This document shows positions 51,641 through 62,804 of a stretch of DNA of 64,000 nt, piece by piece. Position numbers and translations under genes: made by a program. The stretch lies in assembly GCA_016758965.1 (NCBI GenBank), contig JAEPRB010000036.1, positions 62,001 to 126,000 on the forward strand, in the 5' to 3' direction. The number at the start of each line of letters is the position of its first letter. Position 1 is the stretch's first letter. The notes beneath the pieces were generated by a model, which had not been told where the DNA came from, searched no databases, and saw only the letters and a list, made by a program, of their open reading frames with translations. The stretch is from Circinella minor. Lineage: Eukaryota > Mucoromycota > Mucoromycetes > Mucorales > Lichtheimiaceae.

Positions 51641-52115
51641 TGTGAAGTTTCAAATAAAGTCAGCTTGTAACGTTTATTTGTAATTACTTTTCACCACCAG
51701 TCAAGTCCTTTCAATAGCCTGAAAGGGTGCGCTAAAGCAATAAACAAAGTCCACGGAAAGTAGAAGAATATTAATACAGCAAATAATGTATTTGCAAGGG
51801 ATTTGTGGTTTATATTGTCAATAGCAAAATCCCATTTACCAAACCATTTCACTTTTTAAAACTACTTTTCGACCAGGAAACGAATAACAGATAAAAAATA
51901 TGTTCTTATTATGTTCCGGAACGTTCAAATAATTTTGCTAAGCTGTACTTTTATAGATAGTTGTCAATACATTCTTCTGTGATTGAATCCTTGCGGTTTA
52001 TACTTGATGTTGATATTCATTTTTACACTATATAAAACAAAATGATAAGCTTTTATTAGTTAATGTAGTCTCATCCACATCGTTCTTTAGAGAAATACTA
52101 TTGCAAAAAAGAAGG

Positions 52116-52350
52116 ACGCAAAGGCCAAGATGCACTAGACCAAAAACTTTAAATGATAATGCATTGGTCCATACCCGGTTCACTATAAACTACAAGGTAA
52201 GACCCGCAGTCGAACCTGATCAACAAGAATAACGAAGAATAACGCAAAGATCAAAATGCATCAAGAACCTGAATGGTAATGCATTGATCCGTACTCGGTT
52301 CACTATAAACTACAAGGTAAGACCCGCAGTCGAACCTGATCAACAAGAAT
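52116..52350. repeat. Two tandem copies of a roughly 120-bp unit
   Basis: The second copy follows the first at a 120-bp period in the core: 52175-52230 and 52295-52350 are almost identical, sharing GGTTCACTATAAACTACAAG and GACCCGCAGTCGAACCTGAT. The left parts, about 52116-52174 and 52242-52294, are more diverged. Read on the minus strand, AGGTTCGACTGC resembles a polymerase III B box (GGTTCGANTCC), so a tRNA-derived origin is conceivable. No complete tRNA fold is apparent. Confidence 0.7.
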
Positions 52351-53234
52351 AATTGAAATAACTAAACAATTGAGTAAAAACTGTAATTTTTTTCGGGCTG
52401 TAACTTATTTCACACGGGTTGTCCATAGGTTTAATTTTACCGTTTCAAGTAACAACCATCCTGCGGTCGCGCCATCCCTCCAAGACTGTTTTTAATTTGA
52501 CTCAGCTGTTTTTGGTCATGCCATTGATCGTACCTTACTATCCTGCCATCCTCTATGTTTTAAATTTACTACATTATAGATCATAAAAAAGATTTTAAAC
52601 ATGTACTAGTTCTTTCTTTAATAACTCTTCTTGATACTTGATAATATGATATAGTACTTCATTATAATAATAATATATAGTTATATAGATGGAAGCACCA
52701 TAAAATACAAATTACAGCAAACATACAATATATGTTTTACTTTGGCTAATACATTTATTGTTACGATTCTGAATATGATTTGGAAATAACCTATCTTAAA
52801 ATACTCATTTTGTCTTCATATTTTTTCTTTTTTAATAGCTATTGTACGTCTTTTATGGTCTTGTTACTACTAACATTTATATTATTTTTACTTTTTCTCT
52901 GGGAAATGAATATATTGATTCATAATCAACTTTCACATTATTTATACATATTTTTTATTGTTCAAATCATCAGCTGTAATAATTAAACTCTATATATAAT
53001 ATAAATGTACAATATGATTACTTTTAATTTGTCATGTAATTTCGATAAGTTAGATAAGTTAATTCGTTATCATCACACCACTAAAGCAAAAAGAAAAATT
53101 ACTAAAAGAAACGTCATTATATGTTAGAAAATATTATTTATGCAAAGATATACTCGCAGGACAGGGTAGTAAGACAGAGAATCAGTGGGGGATGGCACGA
53201 CTTTTTTTAGTACCTGCCCTTTGCTGTAAAAACT
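52351..53234. other. Intergenic upstream of the 494-residue protein gene
   Basis: 0.9 kb of AT-rich DNA between the tandem duplication and the promoter dyad of the next gene. A frame at 52780-52986 is F/L-rich, low in complexity and not called. Confidence 0.4.
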
Positions 53235-53271
53235 GGGCTGTAAAGTTACAGTCCTGGGCGATTTACAGCCC
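53235..53271. promoter_or_regulatory. GGGCTGTAAA / TTTACAGCCC dyad upstream of the 494-residue protein gene
   Basis: A perfect 10-bp inverted repeat: GGGCTGTAAA at 53235-53244 and TTTACAGCCC at 53262-53271. Related half-sites lie beside it (GCTGTAAAAA at 53223, GTTACAG at 53245). It ends 77 bp before the ATG at 53349, so it is either a dyad factor site in the promoter or a hairpin in the 5' UTR. A transposon terminal repeat is another possibility; no matching end was found downstream of the gene. Confidence 0.5.
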
Positions 53272-53348
53272 CGCTGCATAAGGTGTTGAGTGAATCAATC
53301 CTGATTTTTACTTGCTGCGTATGGTTGAACTTGTCTCTAGCTAACGAA

Positions 53349-55567
53349 ATGTCTGGCCAACATATTGAGGGTATGTCATATTTCGCTTGCTTTAATGTTG
53401 CGTTTCTATAACAACTATATTAACATATATATAAATATATAAAGTATTCCGAGAATATTTCAGCAAAACTAGAATTCCCACGTTTAGCGATTTCGTGAAA
53501 AAAAATACAGACTTTCTGGTGAAAAATTCAAGAATTGGTGATAGATTACAAGACAAGTGGTGCAATTTATATCATGGAGCTTGTCGAGTAGAAGGCATAA
53601 AACCTAATACTACGGCCAAGGCAGACTGGAGTGAAGTTTATGTTGAAGTATGGAAGGTAAGGTCCAAAATTGATATTTGCATAGACATTCTTTTTCTTAT
53701 TGACACAATAAGCCGTCTATAGAATGCGGAAGAAAATGATAACTTTAACGATCAGCAAAAACAGGTACTTTTTGAACTTTTGGCACGTTTCATTTTGATC
53801 TATTCTATTTTTACCCTATTTCATTTACATATTTTCTTTTGGTTTCATTCTTTGAACTGCTTGATCTTGACAATTTCATTTACTTTTTTCCCTGACACTT
53901 TTTTCAGACATTACTATTTTTTGATTATGTTTTTTTTTTTAAAAAAAAAACTTCATTATAGTCTAACTCAGAGTCTAACCAAGAGTCAACAACATCAATT
54001 TCATTATCAAAAACAATCCCGAGTAATAGTACCAATAGTAGCAAATCAACTTCCAGACACACGCTTTCCGAAACTGAGCAAGCTTACGTAAATTCACTGT
54101 ATCAAAAGCTGAATGACAAAAAAATGTGGGTGCTGAAGTCAGGTCGAAAAGTTGAAAAGATTATGGAGGAGTGTGCAAGAGATAGCAAGGAGGAACAGTA
54201 AGTATATATGTTATCACTGTCTTCTATTATATATATTGACATGATCATTGGTGTACAATGATAACCATAATTTATATACTATTTATTAGAGGTACTCATT
54301 CAATGATCATCGATCCGTTGGATCCTGTATGGGAATCGTATTTTACTGAAGACGAATTAGAAGAAATTAGCAGTACCAACCCACCACAACTCCCATCATT
54401 AACTCCCCAAATGACTGAGTATCTAAAAAAGTTTGATAACCTGGTATGATAAAAAATGTGCTATATGACAAGGACGAATAATAACAATAGTAATATTAAA
54501 ACAATAATCAAATGTAATATAGACTGATCTTGATGAACTTTTTGACAAAGCTAATGAAGACAAGTTCAATCCAAAAAAAGATGCTGACTTGTATTGGTTG
54601 AAGCAGTCAATTATCAATGCACTCGAGTTGTATTATTGTAATTTTTTGAATAAAGAAGTGAAGTCCGCGAGTGATTTGTTACACCGAATATGGCGCCCTG
54701 TTTATTTATGCTTCGATCAAAGTCCCAACATTAGTGTAACAAGGTACGTTTAGACTATCTCTTTTTATTATTATTAGTTAATAATAACAGAATTGTTATG
54801 GTCTTGTGAGAATTTATAATAGCATTTGGCTTCTTTTTTTAAAAAAAAAACGTGGATTTGAATTAAAATAGTGGGGAAAAGACATGCTATGCGTCGGTAC
54901 GAAAAAGAGAGACTGAAAGAGAAGTTACAATCGAAGCACCACGCCGTTTTTTTGGAACTCGTACTGATCTCTTATTCTATACACAAACTACGATGAGAGA
55001 AATCGGTACAACTGAAGTGGGCTTAAGATCAATAACCGAAAGTAATAAGTCAATAAATGAGCTTGAATTGAAGGTCCCAAAGACCATGAAGGATATGTTG
55101 TTGCGTCTAATCAAGTTATCATCCGTAAATCAAAATAAAATTATCACTTGTGGATTGAATATATCAGGTAATTCATTATTTGCTACTAAATGGTTGTATG
55201 GTTATTTTATAAAATCATTTTTCTAAGCCCAGTATACCATTTTTTCTGGCTTTTTTTCCCCCTAGGATTATATCTCAACCAGCTTGTTATGAATATCCCA
55301 AAAGGGTATGTGTGTAGAGTATCAAGGTTCCCAGTAGAGTTGCAATATCCGGAAAGATCTGACAATTTTATCCAATTAATCAAACCTATCCTCACAACCA
55401 TATACGGAACAAGGATACAAATGGAAACTACGCTAAAAAACATTGACATTGAAAGAGAAAAGACTGGAATTCTTTCTTATGGATTTAAAAAGAACAGCAA
55501 CAACCACAATTTTCCAATCCCCCCTTGTTTTACCCCAATACCCACTCAACGAAAAAGAAGAATATAA
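53349..55567 (+). CDS. Mucoromycota-type protein, possible PD-(D/E)XK-like nuclease core, function unknown
   Basis: Eight exons: 53349-53370, 53445-53656, 53723-53764, 53962-54197, 54290-54443, 54523-54743, 54872-55167, 55266-55567, phase-consistent and giving 494 residues. An S/T/N-rich linker follows exon 3. The conserved-looking half runs SIINALELYYCNFL, SASDLLHRIWRPVYLCFD, TRSGEKTCYASVRKRE, FFGTRTDLLFYTQTTMREIG, LKVPKTMKDMLLRLIK, IITCGLNISGLYLNQLVMNI and PKGYVCRVSRFPVELQYP. It ends in a basic QRKRRI, perhaps nuclear. I associate this pattern with a family expanded in Mucorales. The E...TDLLF...EIGxxE pattern could be a PD-(D/E)XK-like core, but that is inference from spacing. There is no signal peptide. 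Splice sites are good except the exon 2 acceptor (ATAAAG). Confidence 0.82.
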
Positions 55568-57102
55568 ATCCCAATACACATAAATCTCAATAACCAAATC
55601 AATCAATCCTATTTGTAATCAATTTCTCTTTCATATGCCCTGTATATATCATTGTTTCTATCACTCAACTTACACAAAAATACCACCACATTTCTTTTAT
55701 TATTAAAAGCAAAGACACTACACTCCTAATATCATGAATAAAAAAGTAACCACAGCCATTTGATATTAAATTAGATATGATATAATGCACTTTTTTATTC
55801 CTACTATTTTATTAGTTGTTAATCAAAACACTTTGAAGACAATTATCTATCTTCTTCCTTTTCTCTCCGGATTCTCTTACTGTAATAAGAGATATGAGAA
55901 GATAGAACAAGATAATTACGGCAATAAAAAGTTGTAGGTGTATTGAGGGCGATGATACATAAGGTAAAGTATCACTAATAAATATCCGCTTACGCACCAC
56001 CTCTATCATATTTTGCTTTTTACATATGATACGGAGTATAATGATATGTGGCTAGTGAGTTCCTCTTTTTCTTCATTTATGCAGAGTACATGCTATTAGA
56101 TATAATATGAATTCTGGTTTCTTTGCCACATATGGCTTCAATAGATAAGAAGTCAAACATATGAACGAACCAGAGGTCCAAGAAGCGTAAAGCATAACAG
56201 CAATACAGTAGTTTGGTCTATGATGTACGGTTATAGACCGAAGTTTTTTTTAGTTAAAATGGTCAGTGGGCAAACTGTTTGAAGAGACAAATAGCACTGG
56301 TTTGCATGGGGTAGATTAACCGATTTGGTAGCTTGGCCTATTCTAAAATTATTGCTCGTATTTATTGAAATGGCCAAATTTAACTTCCAATGCTATAATA
56401 AAGCATTGTTCGATCTCTTTTTGATGTACAACAACACGAGCTGTCACCTTATTGTATTTGTAATTTACACCTCCTGCCAATCACGAAAAATACACAGCCA
56501 ATTATTACGTAGGAAAAAATCTTATATGTGGTTCTCATTGGTTACACCGCGTGTCAATAATTAAAATAAATTAACTAATAAAAACTTCGTGGTTATATCA
56601 CCAATTATGATAGAGTTTTTTTTATTGTAGAAAAACGGGTTATATTCGTTGTTGTTATTTGTTTAAGAAACATCCCATTTTATTATGATATAATAAAAAA
56701 GCAATGAAAAGTGGTCATAATAGGGTAAAAAATAGAAGATAGAAGATACTCTAAAAATGAATAAATATAACTATAAAATTGTTATCATAGTAGAAAACAA
56801 GGAAAAGAAGAAAGGAGAGGGGGAAATTTAAATATAAAATATAAAATCATATATAAGTTTTTTTGTATATGTTTCGTTTTTGTTTTAATTGGTTCTTATC
56901 ACCTTGATTTTCGTTTCTCTTTTTTTTGTCGGCGTGGTAGTTTTTGGAAGGATGGTATTGCCACGTCATTCTCGTGTTGTGATTCGTTAGCGGCCTTTCT
57001 GGAACCTTCTTCCTTCATAACCACTTGCTGCGCCGCTTTTACTTCTTTATCAAGATGTTGTAGTTGAATAGCACCATCATTATAGATGGGATTATTATTG
57101 AG
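55568..57102. other. 3' flanks, with coding-like stretch 56899-57102 beyond an in-frame TGA
   Basis: The first 1.3 kb hold the 3' UTR of the 494-residue protein and AT-rich DNA without a recognised gene. On the minus strand, 57102 down to 56899 is open in the frame of the RVSF-protein gene after its TGA. It encodes NNPIYNDGAIQLQHLDKEVK and then EEGSRKAAN ... LPRRQKKEKRKSR, ending at a TGA at 56899-56901. It looks like a real hydrophilic C-terminus. Confidence 0.5.
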
Positions 57103-57775
57103 TCAATATGCTGGCAAACTTGTCGGAAGTGGTATCGTTGTTGCCGTCATCGGATAAGCTGAGTACATATAAGAGAATGAGTGTGTGAGTGAGTGAATGA
57201 GGTCACGCGAATAAATCAATAAAAGGCAATTTGAGATAAAATTAAAAAAAAAGAGAAGAATTACCCTGTGTCATCGTGCAACCTGAAGCGGCATGATGTT
57301 TATTACTGGCGTGGCCTCGCTTGCTCTTTTTCTTGCCATTGGATTTTTTACTCTTTTTCTTATTATGAACAAAAGAGAAGTCTGCTTCATTAATGACAAT
57401 CTTTTTCAAACAACTTTTCAATGACAAAGGTTCTTCTTCATCTTCTTGACCAGAAAAATATTGTTCTTGAATTTCAGAAATAATAAGCTCACAAAGCATA
57501 TCTTGATTAAATTGTTTACGTTCCCATTCTTCGCGTCCACGTTTACTAGCTTCTTGTCGACATTGTTCCAATGAAGGTAGAATATGAACAGTATTATGAT
57601 CCAAATCAAAGCTTACTCTCCGTTTCTAATAGTCATTAAAAATATTAGATATTTTTTTTTTTTGTGTCAAAAATATTTATTTATTGTCATGGTACTAAAC
57701 ATTTGCAGAAGATACAATACTTACGTTTTGTTGAGTAGTTTGATTTTGTTGAATATAAGATGAACGACGTGCCAT
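57103..57775 (-). CDS. Small basic/acidic protein with PP1-docking RVSF motif
   Basis: Three exons: 57725-57775, 57265-57625, 57103-57158, giving 155 residues. Exon 1 encodes MARRSSYIQQNQTTQQN. Exon 2 opens KRRVSFDLDHNTVHILP, where RRVSF matches the RVxF motif that docks proteins on protein phosphatase 1. A charged helix (QEASKRGREEWERKQFNQD), an acidic patch (GQEDEEEP) and a lysine-rich stretch (KKKSKKSNGKKKSKRG) that could act as a nuclear or nucleolar signal follow. A PP1 regulatory or targeting subunit is a reasonable inference; no full-length family is recognised. The stop is a TGA after SLPAY, yet the same frame stays open and coding-like down to 56899. A longer form of about 223 codons could arise by readthrough, or a form skipping the TGA by an acceptor near 57044. 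Confidence 0.65.
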
Positions 57776-60243
57776 TGCGTATAAAGTTTAACGAAATAAA
57801 AAAAGGGTGAAACGAAGAGAAAGGAAGAGAAAGGAAGAGATAAAGCAACGACTATTTAGGCAGTCTTTTTTTTAAATTACTTTTACCCGCTCATGCCAAG
57901 GGCGTGGCGGGGGGGAAACGCACATCATTAACATTACATTTTGTTATCAGTGAGTCACATAAGTTCATATAATTGGCTGAGGTCCAAATAACTAAAAACC
58001 GAAAAGAGTATCGACTGATTTTTCTATTTAGTTGGATAGGTCTTTCGGCTTCTTTTTTTTCTTCTTTTGCAAACAAATAAGATTTTTTTTATATGACGAC
58101 ATTCTTCTTTTTTCCTTTCTCATACTAGGGATTGTATTGACTGAACTTTTTTTTTGTTGTTTGCATAAAATATATATATGATCAAGTGAACAAGAGTTAC
58201 TATCGGAAAAAAATTCTCGGATTATGTCCATGGTGGTTTTATTTAACCTGGACTTCAATTTACTCTGAATTACGCATGATGATTATTTTACACTCATTAC
58301 ATATATAAGTACAGTATAATTGAATTACCTAGTTCCCTCATTTATACATATGAGTCGAAAATTAGTAACATTATTTTTAATGCGTTAAAGCAAATTATAA
58401 TAAGTCAATTACAAATATTTGATATTTAGAATTTTAAAAAAGTAAATATCTAGTCCAATTATTATCTAACAGTAAATTGAACCTCGTTTTGTTTCTATAC
58501 TAAATATAATAATATTCTGACATTTTAAAAATCTTATAAGCTCCGAGAAAAAAGGTCGGATATGCGATTCCGCAGTATTATAGGCGGAATTTTATTTTTC
58601 TGTGAAGATTTTTTTGTTCTAGGCAAGTTTTGGTCAGTGTGTGGATGGGATGAGTGTTATGACCAACATTGATAGTAGTGGATACAAGCTTACCTCAAAT
58701 CAACATAGTTTCACTTACATACATAAAGTGTAAATGTAATCGTGATTTATACAAAAATAATAGTAATGCAGATTCGTATGTAATAACGCAGCCATAATAA
58801 ATAAATCAAAGTTTTGGATGATCTGAAAATAATAAACATCTCTTTCTTTTTAAAAGAATTAGCATTAAATTAAACCGTGCATCAAAGAAGAAAACCACAT
58901 GCATAAGCTGTTTTTTTGTACTATTTCTTTGTTGTCATAGAAAAAAGAAATCTGCCAACAAATGTTTTTTATTCTAAACAGTTGCTACCTATAGCTACTA
59001 CGTATCTATGACGATGGTCGTCACCTAATAGATGATAATAATTACATAAGCTTTCGTTTCTCATACCTGTTACTATTACAAACTTTTCGTAGAGAAAAAA
59101 GGATTGAGTAAAGTGTCACCAGCCTGGTTATATATTCTTTAATAGGGGATCTGCATAAGTTAAGTAGATAATAACAATGAGTCCAATAAGGAATCGGAGC
59201 TTTGATGAAAGCAAGCCCTTAAATCTCTTTTGTTGTGCATCAGTTATGCATAATACTATATTTCTTAACACACACTGTCTATTTTACTCACTTTTAAAAT
59301 TATATCCATTATATATAAACTCACAATGTAAATCACAATATAGACTGGATATATTTTTTACGATCCAAAACTAAGAAAAAAAATTGTCGATCCAATTTCC
59401 TTTGTTTACATGTGACCCTGTGGAAAATTCAAATTTTACTATTGAAATTTAACCCCAAGTGTTACCTTCTTTTATTTAAAGGGAAAAAAAACAGGACCCG
59501 GTAGAATCATTTTACACATACACAAAAAAATGATATCGTGTAATTTCTAAACCTTTTGGTATTGCTATTGTTATTGTTGTTATTGTTATTGTGTGCAATG
59601 TTCTTGATCCTTAAAAAAAGTTAATGATCGAGAACGTTGTTCATCCCTTGATGATAATCGTCCCTTTGCTGTTGTTGTCGTTGTTGTTGCTTTATAATAA
59701 ATGCATAAATATCTAATATATAGGTTAACTTTAACTTGTTCTTGTGTAATAATTGCCCCCGGTCCAATCTTGCTCTTTTTGACTTTACTTTACACCAAAA
59801 AAAATCACCGTATACAGATTGTAACGTTAAGATAAATCTGTTTATTCAACAAGAAGAAAATAAAAAACAATAGTGATGAAAAAAAGAAAAAGCAAAGAGA
59901 GATAAAAATGAGACTAGAAAGAGAACAGGAAAGAGATGCAGATCAGAGTTTCACGGGTGAACATTTAATTGTTGAAGTGATTGGCTGAAACAATCTTTTT
60001 TTTTTATTTTATTTTCAAAGTGATATCTCACTGTGTAAATTATTTCTTACCCCTATTTTTTTCTTCTTTCCATTCTATTTCGTCCGTTGTTTTCTCTTCC
60101 TTCCTTATTTTCCTCGCTTTTTTTTAATTTTTTTACTCTCTCATTTTGCCACTAAAGTATAAATAATAATATATACTTATATATACTTATAATTCATTTT
60201 TTCATTCATTGACAGTTTTTTTTTTTAAAAAAAGAATAAGTCC
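57776..60243. other. Intergenic between two divergent promoters, no gene recognised
   Basis: 2.5 kb between the RVSF-protein start (minus) and the kinase start (plus). Near the left end is a purine-rich triplicate GAAAGGAAGA (about 57813-57840). Around 59563-59592 and 59663-59690 are ATTGTT and GTTGTTGTC repeats. The region 59990-60240 is a pyrimidine-rich leader before the kinase ATG. Short frames such as 59177-59374 are not supported. Confidence 0.5.
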
Positions 60244-61366
60244 ATGGCAGCAGTTGTTGACTCTGATTATCACCAAGAAGTGAATATGGAGATTTCTGCT
60301 CCACCACCTTCTTATGGTACCCAGATGCCATCCAAACTTAAAACTTTGTTTAATGGTAGCAATGATAGTATTGAATTAACAACTACAGCACCTCCACCGT
60401 CATTTACAGTTCCTAATGATTTTACAGAACCCAAAGTACAAAAAGGGTTTAAAAGTAATTCATGGTTTTCAACAGCCTCATTCAACCAAAATAATAAAAC
60501 AGTTCGTCGAGTTGTTTCTGCACCCAATGCAAAATTTTTTAACATGCAAAAAAACCAACAACAACAACAGCAACATAGTTTTCATAGTTTGAAATTACAA
60601 ACAGCACCTAGCATTGCAGAAAGTTTAAGTAGTAATAACAGTAATAGTAGTAGTGGTACATCAACCATGTCTGTTCCTGCAATACAACGTTTACGTCCCT
60701 GTCGTCGTACTTATTCAAGTAGTAGTATTAAAGTAAAAAAAGTTGAAGTTGGACCTTCTAGTTTTACAAAAGTTCGTATGCTGGGTAAAGGTGATGTTGG
60801 TAAAGTTTATATGGTTCGTCAAAAAGGATCTGATAAACTATACGCGATGAAAGGTATTATTAATAACATAAATAATTTATATGAATGACATGTATATAAT
60901 AATAATAATAATAATAATATCGATATTCAGTTCTTTGTAAACGAGAAATGATTAAACGAAACAAGATCAAACGAGCACTTGCAGAACAAGAAATTTTATC
61001 TACTGCCAACCACCCATTTATTGTAACACTATATCATTCTTTTCAAAGTCAAGATTACTTGTATTTCGTTATGGAATATTGTATGGGTGGCGAATTTTTC
61101 CGAGGTAAAATAATAATAGTCCACTTTAATCGTTCTAACACGAACTATTCAAATTAACACTCACTTTGTTTTTTTTTCACTCAATAGCATTACAATTACG
61201 CCCTGGCAAATGTCTGAGTGAAGAAGGTGCTAAGTTTTACGCTGCGGAAGTCACTGCAGCATTAGAATATCTTCATCTTCAGGGCCATATTTATCGTGAT
61301 CTCAAACCTGAAAGTATGTGTATTATTATTATTATTATTATCATTTTGGACTCTTTTGAATTAGCG

Positions 61367-61400
<34 letters not shown>

Positions 61401-62804
61401 TGAGTGAGAGAACTAAAGAGAGAATGAATGTAAATTTAAGGTAAGAGACTTTGCTAACAAAAAGAACTATATGAAATTTTAGATATTCTACTTCACCAGA
61501 GTGGACATATTATGTTAACAGATTTCGATCTGAGTAAAGGTTCACATCCTCCTGGAAAACCTTGTATTGTGAAATCAAGTTCACCTTTTATGGTGTGTAT
61601 CTCATTGAATTTTCTGCACGATCCTTTCCTTTTTCCTTCTCCTCTTGCTTCTTGTCCCCCCCCAATTATGCTGTTCTTTATCCTCACAAATAAGAAATCT
61701 AACCTTTTTGGCATGCCGTTTTCTCTCTTGTTTATATATCTTTAATAGCCACCATCCATTGATACCAGAAGTTGTGTAAGCAATTTAAGAACGAATAGTT
61801 TTGTTGGTACTGAAGGTAAGATATCGACTGTTTATTTGTTCTTCTTTTCTCCTATTTATTTTTTCGTGCATGTTTTTTTTAGTCAGGATAATAATAGAGA
61901 AACAATGAATGAGAAACTCAATGTTATATAATAACTCATGATAATAATCGATCCCCCACTTTTTTTTTGCATCTCTCTATATATATACATCTTATTTTCG
62001 CTGCAGAATACATTGCCCCTGAAGTTATTAAGGGTTGTGGTCACACAAGTACTGTAGACTGGTGGACATTGGGTATTTTGATCTTTGAAATGCTGGTAAA
62101 TATATTGTTTGTTTGTTTGTTTAATTTTTGACACCTCATCTGTATATATCTATATTTATACATATTATTAATACTTATAATTGATATATATAATAGTATG
62201 GTACAACTCCATTCAAAGGCAATAATCGTAATGAAACATTTTCACGAATTTTACATTTTGAACCCTTGTTTTCAGAGCAACCAATACCTTACAAGACAAA
62301 TGTAACTAATAATTGCAAGAACCTTATTCGTAAATTGTTACATAAAGACGAACATAAACGATTGGGTTCACGAGCAGGTGCATCGGATATCAAATCCCAT
62401 CCATTCTTTAAAAACATTAATTTTGCGTTGCTTCGACATTGTGTACCTCCTATTGTACCTCTTTTACAGAAACCTAATGGAATCGATGCAATCAATTTTA
62501 GGAAGATGCCTCCAGAGAGCATGAGTTTGGACCTTGAAACTGATAATGTGATGATTACCTTTAGGAATGGTAATAATGATAATATTACCTCTTCGTCTTC
62601 ATCGAGTAATCCTTTTGATAAATTTAATTCAAGTGAGTAGTAGTACTTTACAACTTTTTTTTGTTACATATAAATATTTGGTATTATGTAATATTTATGC
62701 GAGTTAATAACTAATAATTATCATTAATTTTTTTTTCTTTTATAGTTACTGTATATCATGATGGTGATTCTGATTCAGAAGATGCGACAAGTTTTATTGC
62801 TTAA
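60244..62804 (+). CDS. AGC-family serine/threonine kinase, flippase-kinase type (Fpk1/Kin82/NRC-2)
   Basis: Eight exons: 60244-60853, 60931-61104, 61188-61313, 61483-61592, 61749-61815, 62007-62095, 62197-62632, 62746-62804, giving 556 residues. After a 175-residue S/T/N/Q-rich N-terminus come the glycine loop [13 protein letters not shown], lysine YAMKVL, helix [10 protein letters not shown], hinge [12 protein letters not shown], catalytic YRDLKPEN (split by an intron), metal-binding TDFDLSK (DFD, as in Fpk1/Kin82 and NRC-2, rather than DFG), an activation-loop insert with [29 protein letters not shown], and [26 protein letters not shown]. Yeast relatives phosphorylate phospholipid flippases and N. 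crassa NRC-2 affects conidiation. All catalytic residues are present. The C-terminal tail after NPFDKF is short and acidic. The ATG follows a T/A-rich leader. Confidence 0.95.

Noticed and set aside
52175..52230. Tandem unit considered as a complete tRNA gene
   Set aside because: Only a B-box-like stretch is visible; no acceptor-stem pairing or anticodon arm at the right distance.
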